DNA of 64,000 nucleotides from Salinigranum rubrum (GTDB lineage: Archaea > Halobacteriota > Halobacteria > Halobacteriales > Haloferacaceae): assembly GCF_002906575.1 (NCBI RefSeq), contig NZ_CP026309.1, forward strand, positions 4,186,564 through 4,250,563, in the 5' to 3' direction. The position numbers were made by a program, and so were the translations under genes. The notes beneath the pieces are model-generated. The model was not told where the DNA came from. It did no database searches and saw only the letters and a program-made list of their open reading frames with translations. Of this stretch, positions 16,932-25,980 are shown piece by piece. Numbering within the stretch: the first letter of the stretch is position 1; each line of letters begins with the position of its first letter.

Positions 16932-17964
16932 CGCTGCGCGCCAGCGTCGTCGGCGGCTCCGGCTTCACCGGGGGGAGCTGCTCCGGCTTCTCTCTCAGCA
17001 TCCGGAGTTCGAGGTCGTTCAGGCGACGAGTCGGTCGTACGACCGCAAAACAGTGGGGAGGGTCCACCCGAACCTGCGGGAACTCGACCTGCGCTTCAGT
17101 TCGCCAGAGGACCTAGAGAGCGTGGACGTGCTGTTCGCGGCGACGCCCCACGGCGTCTCGATGCAGCAAATCGACGACTTCTTCGACAGCGCGGACACGG
17201 TCGTCGACCTCTCGGCGGACTTCCGCCTCTCCACCGAAGAACAGTACGACGAGTGGTACGACGGCCACGTCTGCCCCGAGTACCTCGACCGCGCGGAGTA
17301 CGCCCTCCCCGAACTCAACCGGGAGAACCTCCCCGGAGCGGACCTTCTCGCGTCGGGCGGATGTAACGCCACGGCGACCATCCTCGGACTGAAGCCGCTG
17401 TTCGACGCCGGCGTTCTGAAAGGGGACGAACAGGTCGTCGTCGACGTGAAAGTCGGCTCTTCGGAGGGGGGCGCGGGCGGCGGCGACGCCTCCTCGCACA
17501 CCGAGCGGTCGGGCATCGTCCGACCCTACGCGCCGACCGGCCACCGCCACGAGGCCGAAATCGAGGAGTTCCTGGGACTGTCCGTGTCGTTTACCGTCCA
17601 CGCCGTGGACATGGTCCGCGGCGCGAGCGCGACCTGCCACACGTTCCCGTCGTCGAAGGTGACGACGAGCGACCTCTGGAGCGCGTATCGGGACGCGTAC
17701 TCGGACGAGCCGTTCATGCGGACGGTCGCGGGCGGGGGCGGCGTCTACCGCTACCCCGAACCGAAGGTCGTCGCCGGCACCAACATGGGCGAAGTCGGCT
17801 TCGAGGTCGACGCGAAGAACCGCCGACTGGTGGTGTTCTCGGCCATCGACAACATGATGAAAGGGTCGGCCGGGCAGGCCGTCCACGGCGCGAACGTCGC
17901 GCTCGGCCTGGAGGAGACCGCCGGCTTGGAGGCGACGGGCTTTCACCCCGTGGGGGCTCCATAG
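16928..17964 (+). CDS. argC: LysW-glutamyl-phosphate reductase (frameshifted in this sequence)
   Basis: ArgC reduces LysW-bound glutamyl phosphate to the semialdehyde with NADPH. The start MTLRASVVGGSGFTGG carries the Rossmann glycines, then the frame breaks: adding one G to the six-G run at 16970-16975 gives ...[38 protein letters not shown] and a 345-residue protein of normal length. The catalytic cysteine is in LLASGGCNATATILGLKPL. Start and stop overlap or abut argX and argB, so the gene is embedded in the operon. A sequencing error is the simplest explanation for the break. Confidence 0.9.
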
Positions 17965-18867
17965 ATGTCGGTCGTCGTCAAAATCGGCGGCGCGCGCGCG
18001 GTCAACCCCGAAGGCGCGCTCGCCGACATCGCCTCGCTCGTCGGAGCGGACGGGGGAGGAAGCGAGGACGTCGTCGTCGTCCACGGCGGGTCGACCAAAG
18101 TGGACGAGACGCTCGAACGCATGGGTATCGAGCCGACGTACGTCGACACGCCCGAGGGCGTCACGGGACGCTTTACCGACGAAGAGACGATGGAGGTGTT
18201 CACGATGGCGATGTCGTGGATAAACACCGACCTCGTCGCGGGGCTGAGAGCGCAGGGCGTCGACGCGCTCGGCCTCTCCGGCGTCGACGGCGGCCTCCTC
18301 ACCGGCCCGCGCAAGTCTGCCGTGCGAGTCGTCGAAGACGGGAAGAAGAAGATCAAACGCGGCGAGCACTCGGGCCGCATCGACGCGGTGAACGCCGGTC
18401 TGCTGGAGACGCTCATCGGCGACGGGTACACCGTCGTCACCGGCCCGCCGATGCTCGGTGTCGAGGGAGGCGCGGCGTCGGAGACGCCGCGAGGTGAAGG
18501 CGGTGTCACCGCCGGCACGCCCGTGAACACCGACGCCGACCGGGCCGCCGCGGCCGTCGCGGGCGCGCTCGACGCGACGCTCGTCCTGCTCACCGACGTC
18601 GAAGGGGTGTACGAAGACCCCGACGACCCCTCGACGCTCATCTCGCGCGTCGAGACGAGCGCGGACTGGGACGGCCTCGAAGCCGCCGCCGAGGGGTTCA
18701 TGACCAAGAAAGTCATGGCCGCGAAGGAAGCGCTCGACGGGGGCGCGTCCGAGGTGGTCGTCGCGAGCGCGAACGCCGACGACCCGGTGAGCAGCGCCCT
18801 GCAGTCCGGAGGCACCCACATCCAGCGCAGCGCCGTCGGGACCGAGACACAGGGAGACACAGCATGA
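17965..18867 (+). CDS. argB: LysW-glutamate kinase (acetylglutamate kinase family)
   Basis: ArgB phosphorylates the gamma-carboxyl of LysW-bound glutamate. The 300-residue amino-acid kinase shows the N-terminal VVKIGGARAVNP and VVVHGGSTKVDE glycine loops, the NTDADRAAAAVAG segment and the ADWDGLEAAAEGFMTKKVMAAKEAL region that binds ATP. A 17-residue acidic or glycine-rich insert (GVEGGAASETPRGEGGV) breaks the usual sequence before NTDADRA. It abuts argC with no gap and overlaps argD by 4 bases. Confidence 0.94.
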   Translation: MSVVVKIGGARAVNPEGALADIASLVGADGGGSEDVVVVHGGSTKVDETLERMGIEPTYVDTPEGVTGRFTDEETMEVFTMAMSWINTDLVAGLRAQGVDALGLSGVDGGLLTGPRKSAVRVVEDGKKKIKRGEHSGRIDAVNAGLLETLIGDGYTVVTGPPMLGVEGGAASETPRGEGGVTAGTPVNTDADRAAAAVAGALDATLVLLTDVEGVYEDPDDPSTLISRVETSADWDGLEAAAEGFMTKKVMAAKEALDGGASEVVVASANADDPVSSALQSGGTHIQRSAVGTETQGDTA

Positions 18868-20012
18868 GCGGATTCGTCTTCTCGGAGAAACCCATTCAGA
18901 TCGAGCGCGGCGAGGGACCGTACCTCTACACCGACGACGGCACCGAGTACCTGGACTTCGGCGCCTCCTACGCGGTGGCGGCGCTCGGGCACGCCCACCC
19001 ACGGGTGACCGAAGCCGTCCAAGAGCAGGTCGCGAAGCTCCTGTACGTGCAGGCGTCGTACCCGAACTCGACGCGGACGGAACTGTACGGGAAGCTCGCG
19101 GCGCTCGGGCCCACGGACGAGACGCGCTCGCTCGACAACGTCTGGCTCTGTAACTCGGGAACCGAGGCGAACGAGGCGGCGATGAAGTTCGCCCGGAACG
19201 CGACGGGGCGGTCGAAAATCGTCGCCACCCGTCGGGGCTTTCACGGCCGGACGATGGGCGCGCTGGCGATGACGTGGAAGGAGAAGTACAAGAAGCCGTT
19301 CGAGCCGCTCGCCGGCGGCATCGAGTTCGTCACCTACGGGGACGAAGAGGAACTCGAAGAGGCGGTCGACGACGACACCGCCGCGGTGTTCCTCGAACCC
19401 GTCCAGGGCGAGGGTGGAATCCACCCCGCGTCGGCCGAGTACCTGCGGGCGGCGCGCGACTACACCGAAGAGGCGGGCGCGGCGCTCGTCTTCGACGAGA
19501 TTCAGACGGGCGTCGGGCGGACGGGGACGCTGTGGGCCTGCGAGGGAGCCGGTGTGGTTCCGGACCTGCTCACGGCCGCGAAGGGCATCGCGAACGGCCT
19601 CCCGCTGGGCGCGACGCTCTGTGCGGACTGGATCGCCGACGCGGAGCCCGAACACGGCTCGACGTTCAGCGGCGGCCCCGTCGTCTGTGCGGCGGCGAAC
19701 GCCACCCTCGACACCATCGTCGAGGAGGACGTCCCCGGAAACGCCGCGCAGATCGGCGAGTACCTCAGGGGAGAGATCGAAGCGGCGACCGAGGAACACG
19801 ACCTCCCCATCCGGGACGTGCGCGGCCTCGGGCTGATGATCGGCATCGAGGTCAAGCGCGGTTCGAACCGCCTGCTGAGAGACCTCGCGCTGAACGAGGG
19901 GATCCTCGCACTCCCCGCGGGACGGACCGTCCTCAGGCTCCTCCCGCCCCTCACGATCGAAGAGGAACACGCGGACCGGATGGTCGACGCACTGATCGAG
20001 GTGATGACGTGA
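18864..20012 (+). CDS. argD: LysW-ornithine (acetylornithine-type) aminotransferase
   Basis: A class III PLP aminotransferase that converts LysW-glutamate semialdehyde to LysW-ornithine with glutamate as donor. The 382-residue protein has CNSGTEANEAAMKFAR, the GFHGRTMGALAMT segment, LVFDEIQTGVGRTG and the PLP lysine in LLTAAKGIANGLPLG. The start overlaps argB by 4 bases (ATGA), and the stop shares a base with the argE start, as expected for a tightly coupled operon. Confidence 0.95.
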   Translation: MSGFVFSEKPIQIERGEGPYLYTDDGTEYLDFGASYAVAALGHAHPRVTEAVQEQVAKLLYVQASYPNSTRTELYGKLAALGPTDETRSLDNVWLCNSGTEANEAAMKFARNATGRSKIVATRRGFHGRTMGALAMTWKEKYKKPFEPLAGGIEFVTYGDEEELEEAVDDDTAAVFLEPVQGEGGIHPASAEYLRAARDYTEEAGAALVFDEIQTGVGRTGTLWACEGAGVVPDLLTAAKGIANGLPLGATLCADWIADAEPEHGSTFSGGPVVCAAANATLDTIVEEDVPGNAAQIGEYLRGEIEAATEEHDLPIRDVRGLGLMIGIEVKRGSNRLLRDLALNEGILALPAGRTVLRLLPPLTIEEEHADRMVDALIEVMT

Positions 20013-21061
20013 TGAGCACGAAACCCCAGACACGGACGACGGAACTGGACGCACAGGAACTCCTGGTCGACCTCGTATCGACCCCGTCGCCGTCGGGCGA
20101 AGAGGAGGAAGCGGCGGCGGTCCTCGTCGACTTCTTCGAGGCGCACGACCGGGACGTGTACGTCGACGAGGCGGGGAACGTCCGCGCGCCGGCCGACGAC
20201 GCCCTCCTCCTCACGTCGCACATCGACACCGTTCCGGGGAACATCCCGGTCGAGGTTCGCGAGGGAGAACTGTGGGGCCGCGGGAGCGTCGACGCCACCG
20301 GCCCGCTCGCGGCGATGGCCGTCGCCGCAGTGGAGACGGGCGTCTCGTTCGCCGGCGTCGTCGAGGAGGAGACCACCTCCTCGGGGGCGCGCTTCCTCTG
20401 TGAGGACCGCGCCGAACCCGACGCGGTGGTGAACGGCGAGCCCTCCGGCTGGGAGGGAATCACCCTCGGCTACCGCGGGTTTCTCGACGGAACGTACGTC
20501 GCCACGTCGGAGTCGGGACACTCCTCCCGGCCGGACATGAACGCCATCGAGGAGGCGATGGACTGGTGGCAGAAGGTCGAAAGCGCCTTCGAGGCCGACG
20601 AGTGGCGGCCCATCTTCGAGCAGGTCACCACCAAGCCGGTGGGGTTCGACGGCGGCCTCGGGGCCGACGGGCTGTCGGTGGAGGCGACGATGGAGGTACA
20701 GTTCCGCATCCCGCCCGCGCTGTCGGCCGACGAACTGCGCGAACTCGCCGACTCGAAGCTGGTGGAGGGAACCGTCCACTGGAACGAGCCCATCCCGCCG
20801 GTGATGGAGTCGTCCCGGACCGAAGCGGCCCGCGCCTTCCGCGTCGCCATCCGACAGGTCGGCGGGAACCCGCGACTGCTCCGGAAGACGGGGACGAGCG
20901 ACATGAACCTCTACGCGAACGCCTGGAACTGCCCGATGGTCACGTACGGCCCGGGCGACTCCGACCTCGACCACGCGCCGGACGAACACATCTCCCTCGA
21001 CGAGTTCGACACCTCCGTGGAGGTCCTCGTCGACGTCGCCCGGCGGCTGCAGGGAGCGTAA
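20012..21061 (+). CDS. argE: LysW-ornithine/lysine hydrolase (M20 family)
   Basis: This metallopeptidase releases ornithine from the LysW carrier. The 349-residue protein has the M20 zinc motifs TSHIDTVPGNI (His), GRGSVDATGPLAAM (bridging Asp), VVEEETTSSGARF (catalytic and zinc Glu) and a late YGPGDSDLDHAPDEHI. Zinc-ligand spacing matches the LysK branch rather than the bacterial ArgE branch. Start is the ATG (MSTKPQTRTTELDAQELLVDL) overlapping the argD stop; a much longer frame upstream is a shadow of argD. Confidence 0.93.
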   Translation: MSTKPQTRTTELDAQELLVDLVSTPSPSGEEEEAAAVLVDFFEAHDRDVYVDEAGNVRAPADDALLLTSHIDTVPGNIPVEVREGELWGRGSVDATGPLAAMAVAAVETGVSFAGVVEEETTSSGARFLCEDRAEPDAVVNGEPSGWEGITLGYRGFLDGTYVATSESGHSSRPDMNAIEEAMDWWQKVESAFEADEWRPIFEQVTTKPVGFDGGLGADGLSVEATMEVQFRIPPALSADELRELADSKLVEGTVHWNEPIPPVMESSRTEAARAFRVAIRQVGGNPRLLRKTGTSDMNLYANAWNCPMVTYGPGDSDLDHAPDEHISLDEFDTSVEVLVDVARRLQGA

Positions 21062-21062
21062 G

Positions 21063-21965
21063 ATGCTCTCGACGACGCACCTGCTCGACATCGACGACCT
21101 CTCGACCGAGGACGTCCACACCGTCCTCGACCGTGCGGCGGCGCTGAAGGCGGGCGAGGACGACACGCGGCTCGCACAGCAGACGCTGGGGATGATCTTC
21201 GAGAAACCCTCGACTCGAACCCGGACGTCGTTCGAGACGGGGATGACGAAGCTGGGTGGACACGCCGTCTACCTCGGCCCCGACGACATCCACCTCGGCC
21301 ACGGCGAGCCCATCAAGGACACCTCGCGGGCGCTGTCTCGCTACGTGGACGCGGTGATGGCGCGGCTGTTCGACCACGCCGACTGCGAGGAGTTGGCGGA
21401 GTACGCCGACGTCCCCGTCATCAACGGGCTGACCGACGAGGCACACCCCTGTCAGACGCTCGCGGACCTCCTGACCATCCGCGAGGAGTTCGGGTTCGAC
21501 ACCCGAGTCGCGTGGGTCGGCGACGGCAACAACGTCGGGCAGTCGTTCGTGCTCGGCTGTGCGCTCGTCGGCATCGACCTCACCGTCGCGACGCCCGAGG
21601 GGTACGGGATGGACGCGTCGGTGCTCGACCGGGCGGCCGAGTTGGGGAGCGCCCCCGAACTCGCCGAGAGCCCCGAGGCCGCCGTCGCGGACGCCGACGT
21701 CGTCTACACCGACGTCTTCGTCAGCATGGGCGAGGAGGACGAGCGCGAGGAGAAACTCGCGGCGTTCGACGGCTACCAGGTGAACGCGGACCTCCTCTCG
21801 TACGTGAGCGAGGAGACGAAGGTGATGCACTGCCTGCCCGCTCACCGGGGAGAGGAGATAACCGACGAGGTGCTCGAATCCGACCGGGCCGTCGTCTGGG
21901 AGCAGGCGGAGAACCGCATGCACGCGCAGAACGGCCTCTTGGTCGAACTCCTGACGGACGACTGA
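21063..21965 (+). CDS. argF: Ornithine carbamoyltransferase
   Basis: ArgF makes citrulline from ornithine and carbamoyl phosphate. The 300-residue protein has the carbamoyl-phosphate motif EKPSTRTRTSFE, the NGLTDEAHPCQTLADL segment, the ornithine loop VFVSMGEEDEREEK and the catalytic HCLPAHRGEEI. It is the last gene of the operon, 1 base after argE. With argG and argH upstream, the complete path from glutamate to arginine is encoded between 12879 and 21965. Confidence 0.96.
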   Translation: MLSTTHLLDIDDLSTEDVHTVLDRAAALKAGEDDTRLAQQTLGMIFEKPSTRTRTSFETGMTKLGGHAVYLGPDDIHLGHGEPIKDTSRALSRYVDAVMARLFDHADCEELAEYADVPVINGLTDEAHPCQTLADLLTIREEFGFDTRVAWVGDGNNVGQSFVLGCALVGIDLTVATPEGYGMDASVLDRAAELGSAPELAESPEAAVADADVVYTDVFVSMGEEDEREEKLAAFDGYQVNADLLSYVSEETKVMHCLPAHRGEEITDEVLESDRAVVWEQAENRMHAQNGLLVELLTDD

Positions 21966-22073
21966 GAGCGACTGACTCGACGGGTCCGGTCTCCCGTCGC
22001 GGTCGCTGCACCGGACGGCGACGGGACACGACGGTTCGGAAGACCCGAGTGGCTACTCACCGAACGGAGGGTG

Positions 22074-22724
22074 ATGTCACCGCTCGTCGCTTCGCGCCGC
22101 CGTCGCCTCCGACTCGGGACCGTCGGACTCGGCGTCGCCGTCGCCGCCCTCTCGGGGGCAGTGATGACGAACCTCGACGTGCTCACGGGAACCACCCGCC
22201 GCGCGGTCGAGGCGACCGCCGCGACCTACGGCACCACTCCCGAAGTCGCCTTCGTCACCGTCCACGCCCCGCTCGTGTTCGGCGTGCTCATGGGTGCGGT
22301 CGGCTCGGTGTACGTCGGCCTGCTGCCACCGAACGAAGAGGTCGAGAGCGTCCAGGGGACGCTCACGGCGTCGGTCCGATTCTACGCCGAGGCGGGCGAC
22401 ATCGCCACGGCCGTCGCACTGGGCGTCCCGCTGGCGGTCGTCACCGGAAGCGGAACCGCGTTACCGGGGACGCTCGCGCTCGCGTTCGTCGCCGGTCTCC
22501 CACTCGGCGTGCTCGCGCTCTGCGGAGCGACGGTCGGAACCGCCCTCGCGCGGGAGACGGGACGGCGCTGGGCGACCCTGCTCGGATCGGTCGCGCCCGT
22601 CGTCGGCATCGTCCTCGCACACGCGGCGCCGACCGGGCCGGTCTGGACCGCCTCCGCGGGCGCGACGTTCACCGCGCTCGCCGTCGTGGGGGGTGGGTGG
22701 TCGATGGTCGGCCGCCGACCGTGA
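22074..22724 (+). CDS. Five- or six-helix membrane protein of unknown function
   Basis: A 216-residue hydrophobic protein with an N-terminal basic stretch (ASRRRRLRLG) followed by about six membrane helices and short loops. One acidic cytoplasmic loop (PPNEEVESVQGT) separates helices 2 and 3. No family is recognised. The ATG at 22074 was preferred to the GTG one codon earlier. It follows argF by 108 bases and precedes a tiny membrane protein by 46 bases; nothing suggests a link to arginine metabolism. Confidence 0.75.
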   Translation: MSPLVASRRRRLRLGTVGLGVAVAALSGAVMTNLDVLTGTTRRAVEATAATYGTTPEVAFVTVHAPLVFGVLMGAVGSVYVGLLPPNEEVESVQGTLTASVRFYAEAGDIATAVALGVPLAVVTGSGTALPGTLALAFVAGLPLGVLALCGATVGTALARETGRRWATLLGSVAPVVGIVLAHAAPTGPVWTASAGATFTALAVVGGGWSMVGRRP

Positions 22725-22770
22725 GCGAGCGCGCCACCAGACACTTACCGTGGTTCGTCCGACGTGAGGT

Positions 22771-22914
22771 ATGGACTCGAACAGCCTCCCGCTTCCCGTC
22801 CGCCTAGAGGTGTTCCCCCCGCTCGTCCGGAAACTGTTCCTCTGGGCGGTCGCCCTGTTCGTCGGGTTCTGCGTCCTCCTCGTCGTCATCGGGTTGCTCG
22901 GCGTGTGGACGTGA
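22771..22914 (+). CDS. Small single-helix membrane protein
   Basis: A 47-residue protein with an amphipathic N terminus (MDSNSLPLPVRLEVFPPLVRK is the start region, residues 1-21) and one strongly hydrophobic helix (about residues 22-45). I recall haloarchaeal small proteins of this pattern (DUF7512-like) but cannot be sure of the family. It lies between two unrelated genes; the ORB at 22953 follows 38 bases after its stop. Confidence 0.6.
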   Translation: MDSNSLPLPVRLEVFPPLVRKLFLWAVALFVGFCVLLVVIGLLGVWT

Positions 22915-22952
22915 CGAAGTCGGGGTACAACTCTCAACCGAGTGAACAGTTA

Positions 22953-22974
22953 GTTCCACCGGAAATGAAGGGGT
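22953..22974 (+). promoter_or_regulatory. Origin recognition box upstream of the Rad3/XPD-type helicase
   Basis: A near-perfect ORB (TTCCACCGGAAATGAAGGGG, one base off the core) on the plus strand, 66 bases before the helicase start and about 30 bases upstream of a TATA-like GTTTTTTG (around 23007-23014). Its position suits a regulator of the helicase gene, bound by Orc1, rather than an origin. Confidence 0.6.
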
Positions 22975-23040
22975 TCGTGAACGAGTGCTACCGCGTAGCA
23001 GGGGCGAGCGTTTTTTGCCCATCGCGGCGCGAGAGCGGGT

Positions 23041-25230
23041 GTGGCAGCATCACGTGACTCGTCGGACGGGCGGGACCACTGGCGGTTCTTCCCGTACGAC
23101 GAGCCGTACCCGAACCAGGCCGAGGCGATGTCGCGCATCGCCGAGGCGCTCGACGAGGAGCGGAACGTCCTCTTAGAGGGCGCGCCGGGGACGGGCAAGA
23201 CGCTCTCGGCGCTCGTGCCGGCGCTCGAACACGCCCGGGAGACGGACAAGACGGTCGTCATCACGACGAACGTCCACCAACAGATGCGCCAGTTCGTCGC
23301 CGACGCCCGCGCCATCACCCGAACGGAGCCCATCCGCGCCGTGGTGTTCAAGGGGAAAGCGTCGATGTGCCATATAGACGTAGATTACCGCGAGTGTCAG
23401 ACCCTCCGCGACACGACGCGCGACCTGGTCGAGAAACGTGAGGAGATGGAGGAACTCCGTGACCGTGCCGACACGCTCCTCGACGACATGCGCGAGGGGG
23501 GCCAGGGCGCGGGTGACGCGTACCAGGCGGTGACCGACGAACTCGACGCGCTCGAATCCGAAGTAGAAGGGTTCGAGTCGACCAACGTCTGCGACCACTA
23601 CCGGGCGAACCTCACCCGCGACACCGGCGCGTTCTTCTCGTGGCTGTTCGACGACGTTCGAACCCCCGAAGACGTGTACGACTACGCGGACCGGGAGGGG
23701 CTGTGCGGGTACGAACTGCTGAAAGAGGGAATGGAGGGCGTCGACCTCGTCGTCTGCAACTACCACCACCTGCTCGACCCGCTGATTCGAGAGCAGTTCT
23801 TCCGGTGGCTCGGCCGCGAGCCCGAGGACGTGATCACGGTGTTCGACGAGGCGCACAACGTCGAGTCGGCCGCCAGGGACCACGCGACGCGGACGCTGAC
23901 GGAGAACACGCTCGCCTCCGCGCTCACCGAGTTAGAGGACGTCGACGACTCGCGGGCGGCGGCGGCGGAGAACGTCCTCCGCGCCTTTCACGACGCGCTC
24001 TGTGAGACGTACGACGGGGCGCTGGCGTTCGGCGAGCGCGAGCAGGTCGGCGAGAACTGGTACGACCTCTCGGTCTCGAACCCCGACCGCCGCGACGACC
24101 TCACGCTCTCGTTCCTCGACCGGTACGAGGGCCGCGGCATCTCGACGGAGGTCGAACTCGCACTCCAACTCGGCGAGAGTCTGGACGAGGAGTACGAAGA
24201 GCAGTACAAGCGCGGGGAGACCACCTCGCGCAAGGAGTGTCAGACGCTGCAGGCGGCGGCGTTCGTCGCCACGTGGATGGACGAGGGCGGCGAACTGGGC
24301 CAGCACCCGATGTGCTCGGTTCGGCGCGACAGCGGCACCGACGAACTGTACGGCCGGGCGGAGCTGTACACGTGCATCCCGCGGGAGGTGACGAAGGAAC
24401 TGTTCGACGAGGTGTCGGCGACGGTGCTGATGAGCGCGACGCTCCGCCCCTTCGACGTGACGCAGGACGTGCTGGGACTGGACGACCCGGAGACAATGGC
24501 GTACGGCCTCGCCTACCCGGAAGCGAACCGCCGGACGCTCGCCGTCGACGTGCCGCCGCTTTTCAGTTCCGAGCGGAGCAACCCCGAGACGCAGGCGGTG
24601 GTCGCGGACACGCTGCGGGACGTCCTTCGGTTCACGCCGGGGAACACGCTCTGTTTCTTCCCCTCGTACGCCGAGGCGGAGCGATACTACGAGCGGTTAC
24701 GGGGAACGGGAGTCGGGACGGACCTGTGGCTCGACGGCTCCGACGTCGACACCGAGGCGGCTCGAAAGGAGTTCGTCGCGGGCGACGACGGCGCGCTGTT
24801 CACCTCGCTGTGGGGGACGCTGAGCGAGGGCGTGAGCTTCGACGCGGACGACGCGCGGACGGTCGCCGTCGTCGGCGTTCCCTACCCGCATCTCTCCGAG
24901 CGGATGGAGGCGGTCCAGGACGCGTACGACCGGGCGTACCCGGGGAAAGAGGCGGGGTGGCGCTACGGCGTCGAGATTCCGACCATCCGGAAGACGCGGC
25001 AGGCGCTCGGGCGAGTCATCCGCTCGCCGGACGACTTCGGGGTTCGACTCCTGCTGGACCGCCGGTACACGCGGGAGAGCCGCGACATGGGGCGGTACGG
25101 CGTCCGCGGCTCGTTTCCGACGGAGGAGCGGACGGAGTTCGTCGACGTCGCCCCCGAGAAGGCGAAGTTCGCGATGCTGAACTTCTTCACCGACCACGAC
25201 GCGTACGCGGGCGACCCGCCGCGGCCCTGA
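23041..25230 (+). CDS. Rad3/XPD-family ATP-dependent DNA helicase
   Basis: A superfamily 2 DNA helicase with the Rad3/DinG arrangement. The 729-residue protein shows motif I LLEGAPGTGKT (about residues 40-50), motif II TVFDEAHNVES, motif III LMSATLRPF and motif VI RQALGRVIRSPDDFG. Four cysteines between motifs I and II (in SMCHIDVDYRECQ, NVCDHYR and GLCGYELL) are placed as in the iron-sulfur domain of XPD. The start is a GTG (VAASRDSSDGRDHWRFFPYD). Roles in excision repair or R-loop removal are known for the family; which applies here cannot be told. The ORB upstream is unusual for a helicase gene. Confidence 0.9.
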   Translation: MAASRDSSDGRDHWRFFPYDEPYPNQAEAMSRIAEALDEERNVLLEGAPGTGKTLSALVPALEHARETDKTVVITTNVHQQMRQFVADARAITRTEPIRAVVFKGKASMCHIDVDYRECQTLRDTTRDLVEKREEMEELRDRADTLLDDMREGGQGAGDAYQAVTDELDALESEVEGFESTNVCDHYRANLTRDTGAFFSWLFDDVRTPEDVYDYADREGLCGYELLKEGMEGVDLVVCNYHHLLDPLIREQFFRWLGREPEDVITVFDEAHNVESAARDHATRTLTENTLASALTELEDVDDSRAAAAENVLRAFHDALCETYDGALAFGEREQVGENWYDLSVSNPDRRDDLTLSFLDRYEGRGISTEVELALQLGESLDEEYEEQYKRGETTSRKECQTLQAAAFVATWMDEGGELGQHPMCSVRRDSGTDELYGRAELYTCIPREVTKELFDEVSATVLMSATLRPFDVTQDVLGLDDPETMAYGLAYPEANRRTLAVDVPPLFSSERSNPETQAVVADTLRDVLRFTPGNTLCFFPSYAEAERYYERLRGTGVGTDLWLDGSDVDTEAARKEFVAGDDGALFTSLWGTLSEGVSFDADDARTVAVVGVPYPHLSERMEAVQDAYDRAYPGKEAGWRYGVEIPTIRKTRQALGRVIRSPDDFGVRLLLDRRYTRESRDMGRYGVRGSFPTEERTEFVDVAPEKAKFAMLNFFTDHDAYAGDPPRP

Positions 25231-25335
25231 AGCGGGTCACGCGCGAGACACCGTCGACGATGCTGGTAGTTCCGCGTCGGGGGACGAGTCCATCAACGGT
25301 TATTACACGGCGACCAAAATCAGGTACTACTACCG

Positions 25336-25980
25336 ATGAATACCTCGTTCGGGACGTATCTCGTCACACAGTCGAACCACACGAACGGGCGGTCGACGGT
25401 CGACGTCGTCCGGGCCGCACTGGCCGGCGGCGTCGACGTCGTCCAGTTGCGCGAGAAGCACGTCACGGCCCGCGAACGGTTGGCCGTCGGCCGGGAACTC
25501 AGGCGGTTGACTGCCGAGGCCGAGGTCCCGCTCGTGGTCAACGACCGCATCGACCTCGCATCTGCGGTAACGGCCGACGGCGTCCACCTCGGTGACGACG
25601 ACCTCCCCGTCGACGTCGCGCGCGAGCAACTCGGCCCCGAGGCGCTCATCGGCCGGTCCGTGTCGACCGTCGAGGGCGCGACGCGCGCCGAAGACGCCGG
25701 TGCGGACTACCTCGGTGTCGGCGCGGTGTACGAAACAGGCTCGAAGGAGACGAAGCCCGAACAGACCGAAATCGGCCTCGACCGGGTTCGAGCGGTGTGC
25801 GAGGCGGTCTCCATCCCGGTCGTCGGCATCGGCGGCGTGACGCACGAACGGGCGGGCGATATCGTCGAAGCAGGGGCCGACGGCGTCGCCGTCGTCTCCG
25901 AGATTACGGGAGCTGACGACCCCGAGGCGGCCACCAGACGGCTGGCCGAGGCAGTGGCGGCAGGGAGGAACCGACGATGA
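25336..25980 (+). CDS. thiE: Thiamine phosphate synthase
   Basis: ThiE joins the pyrimidine pyrophosphate and thiazole phosphate halves into thiamine monophosphate. The 214-residue TIM barrel has VVQLREKHVTARERL, VNDRIDLASAVTADGVHLGDDD, the IGRSVSTVEGATRAEDAGADYLGVGAVYETGSKE region (residues from about 105) and VVGIGGVTHERAGDIVEAGADGVAV. The ATG overlaps nothing upstream and a TATA-like GGTTATTAC lies about 33 bases before it. Its stop overlaps the thiM start (ATGA). No THI-box riboswitch was seen upstream. Confidence 0.95.
   Translation: MNTSFGTYLVTQSNHTNGRSTVDVVRAALAGGVDVVQLREKHVTARERLAVGRELRRLTAEAEVPLVVNDRIDLASAVTADGVHLGDDDLPVDVAREQLGPEALIGRSVSTVEGATRAEDAGADYLGVGAVYETGSKETKPEQTEIGLDRVRAVCEAVSIPVVGIGGVTHERAGDIVEAGADGVAVVSEITGADDPEAATRRLAEAVAAGRNRR

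Noticed and set aside
25231..25335. Thiamine riboswitch (THI box) before thiE, or before the ABC importer at 48684-48712
   Set aside because: The conserved CTGAGA and ACCTGA elements and the paired helices are not visible in either leader.
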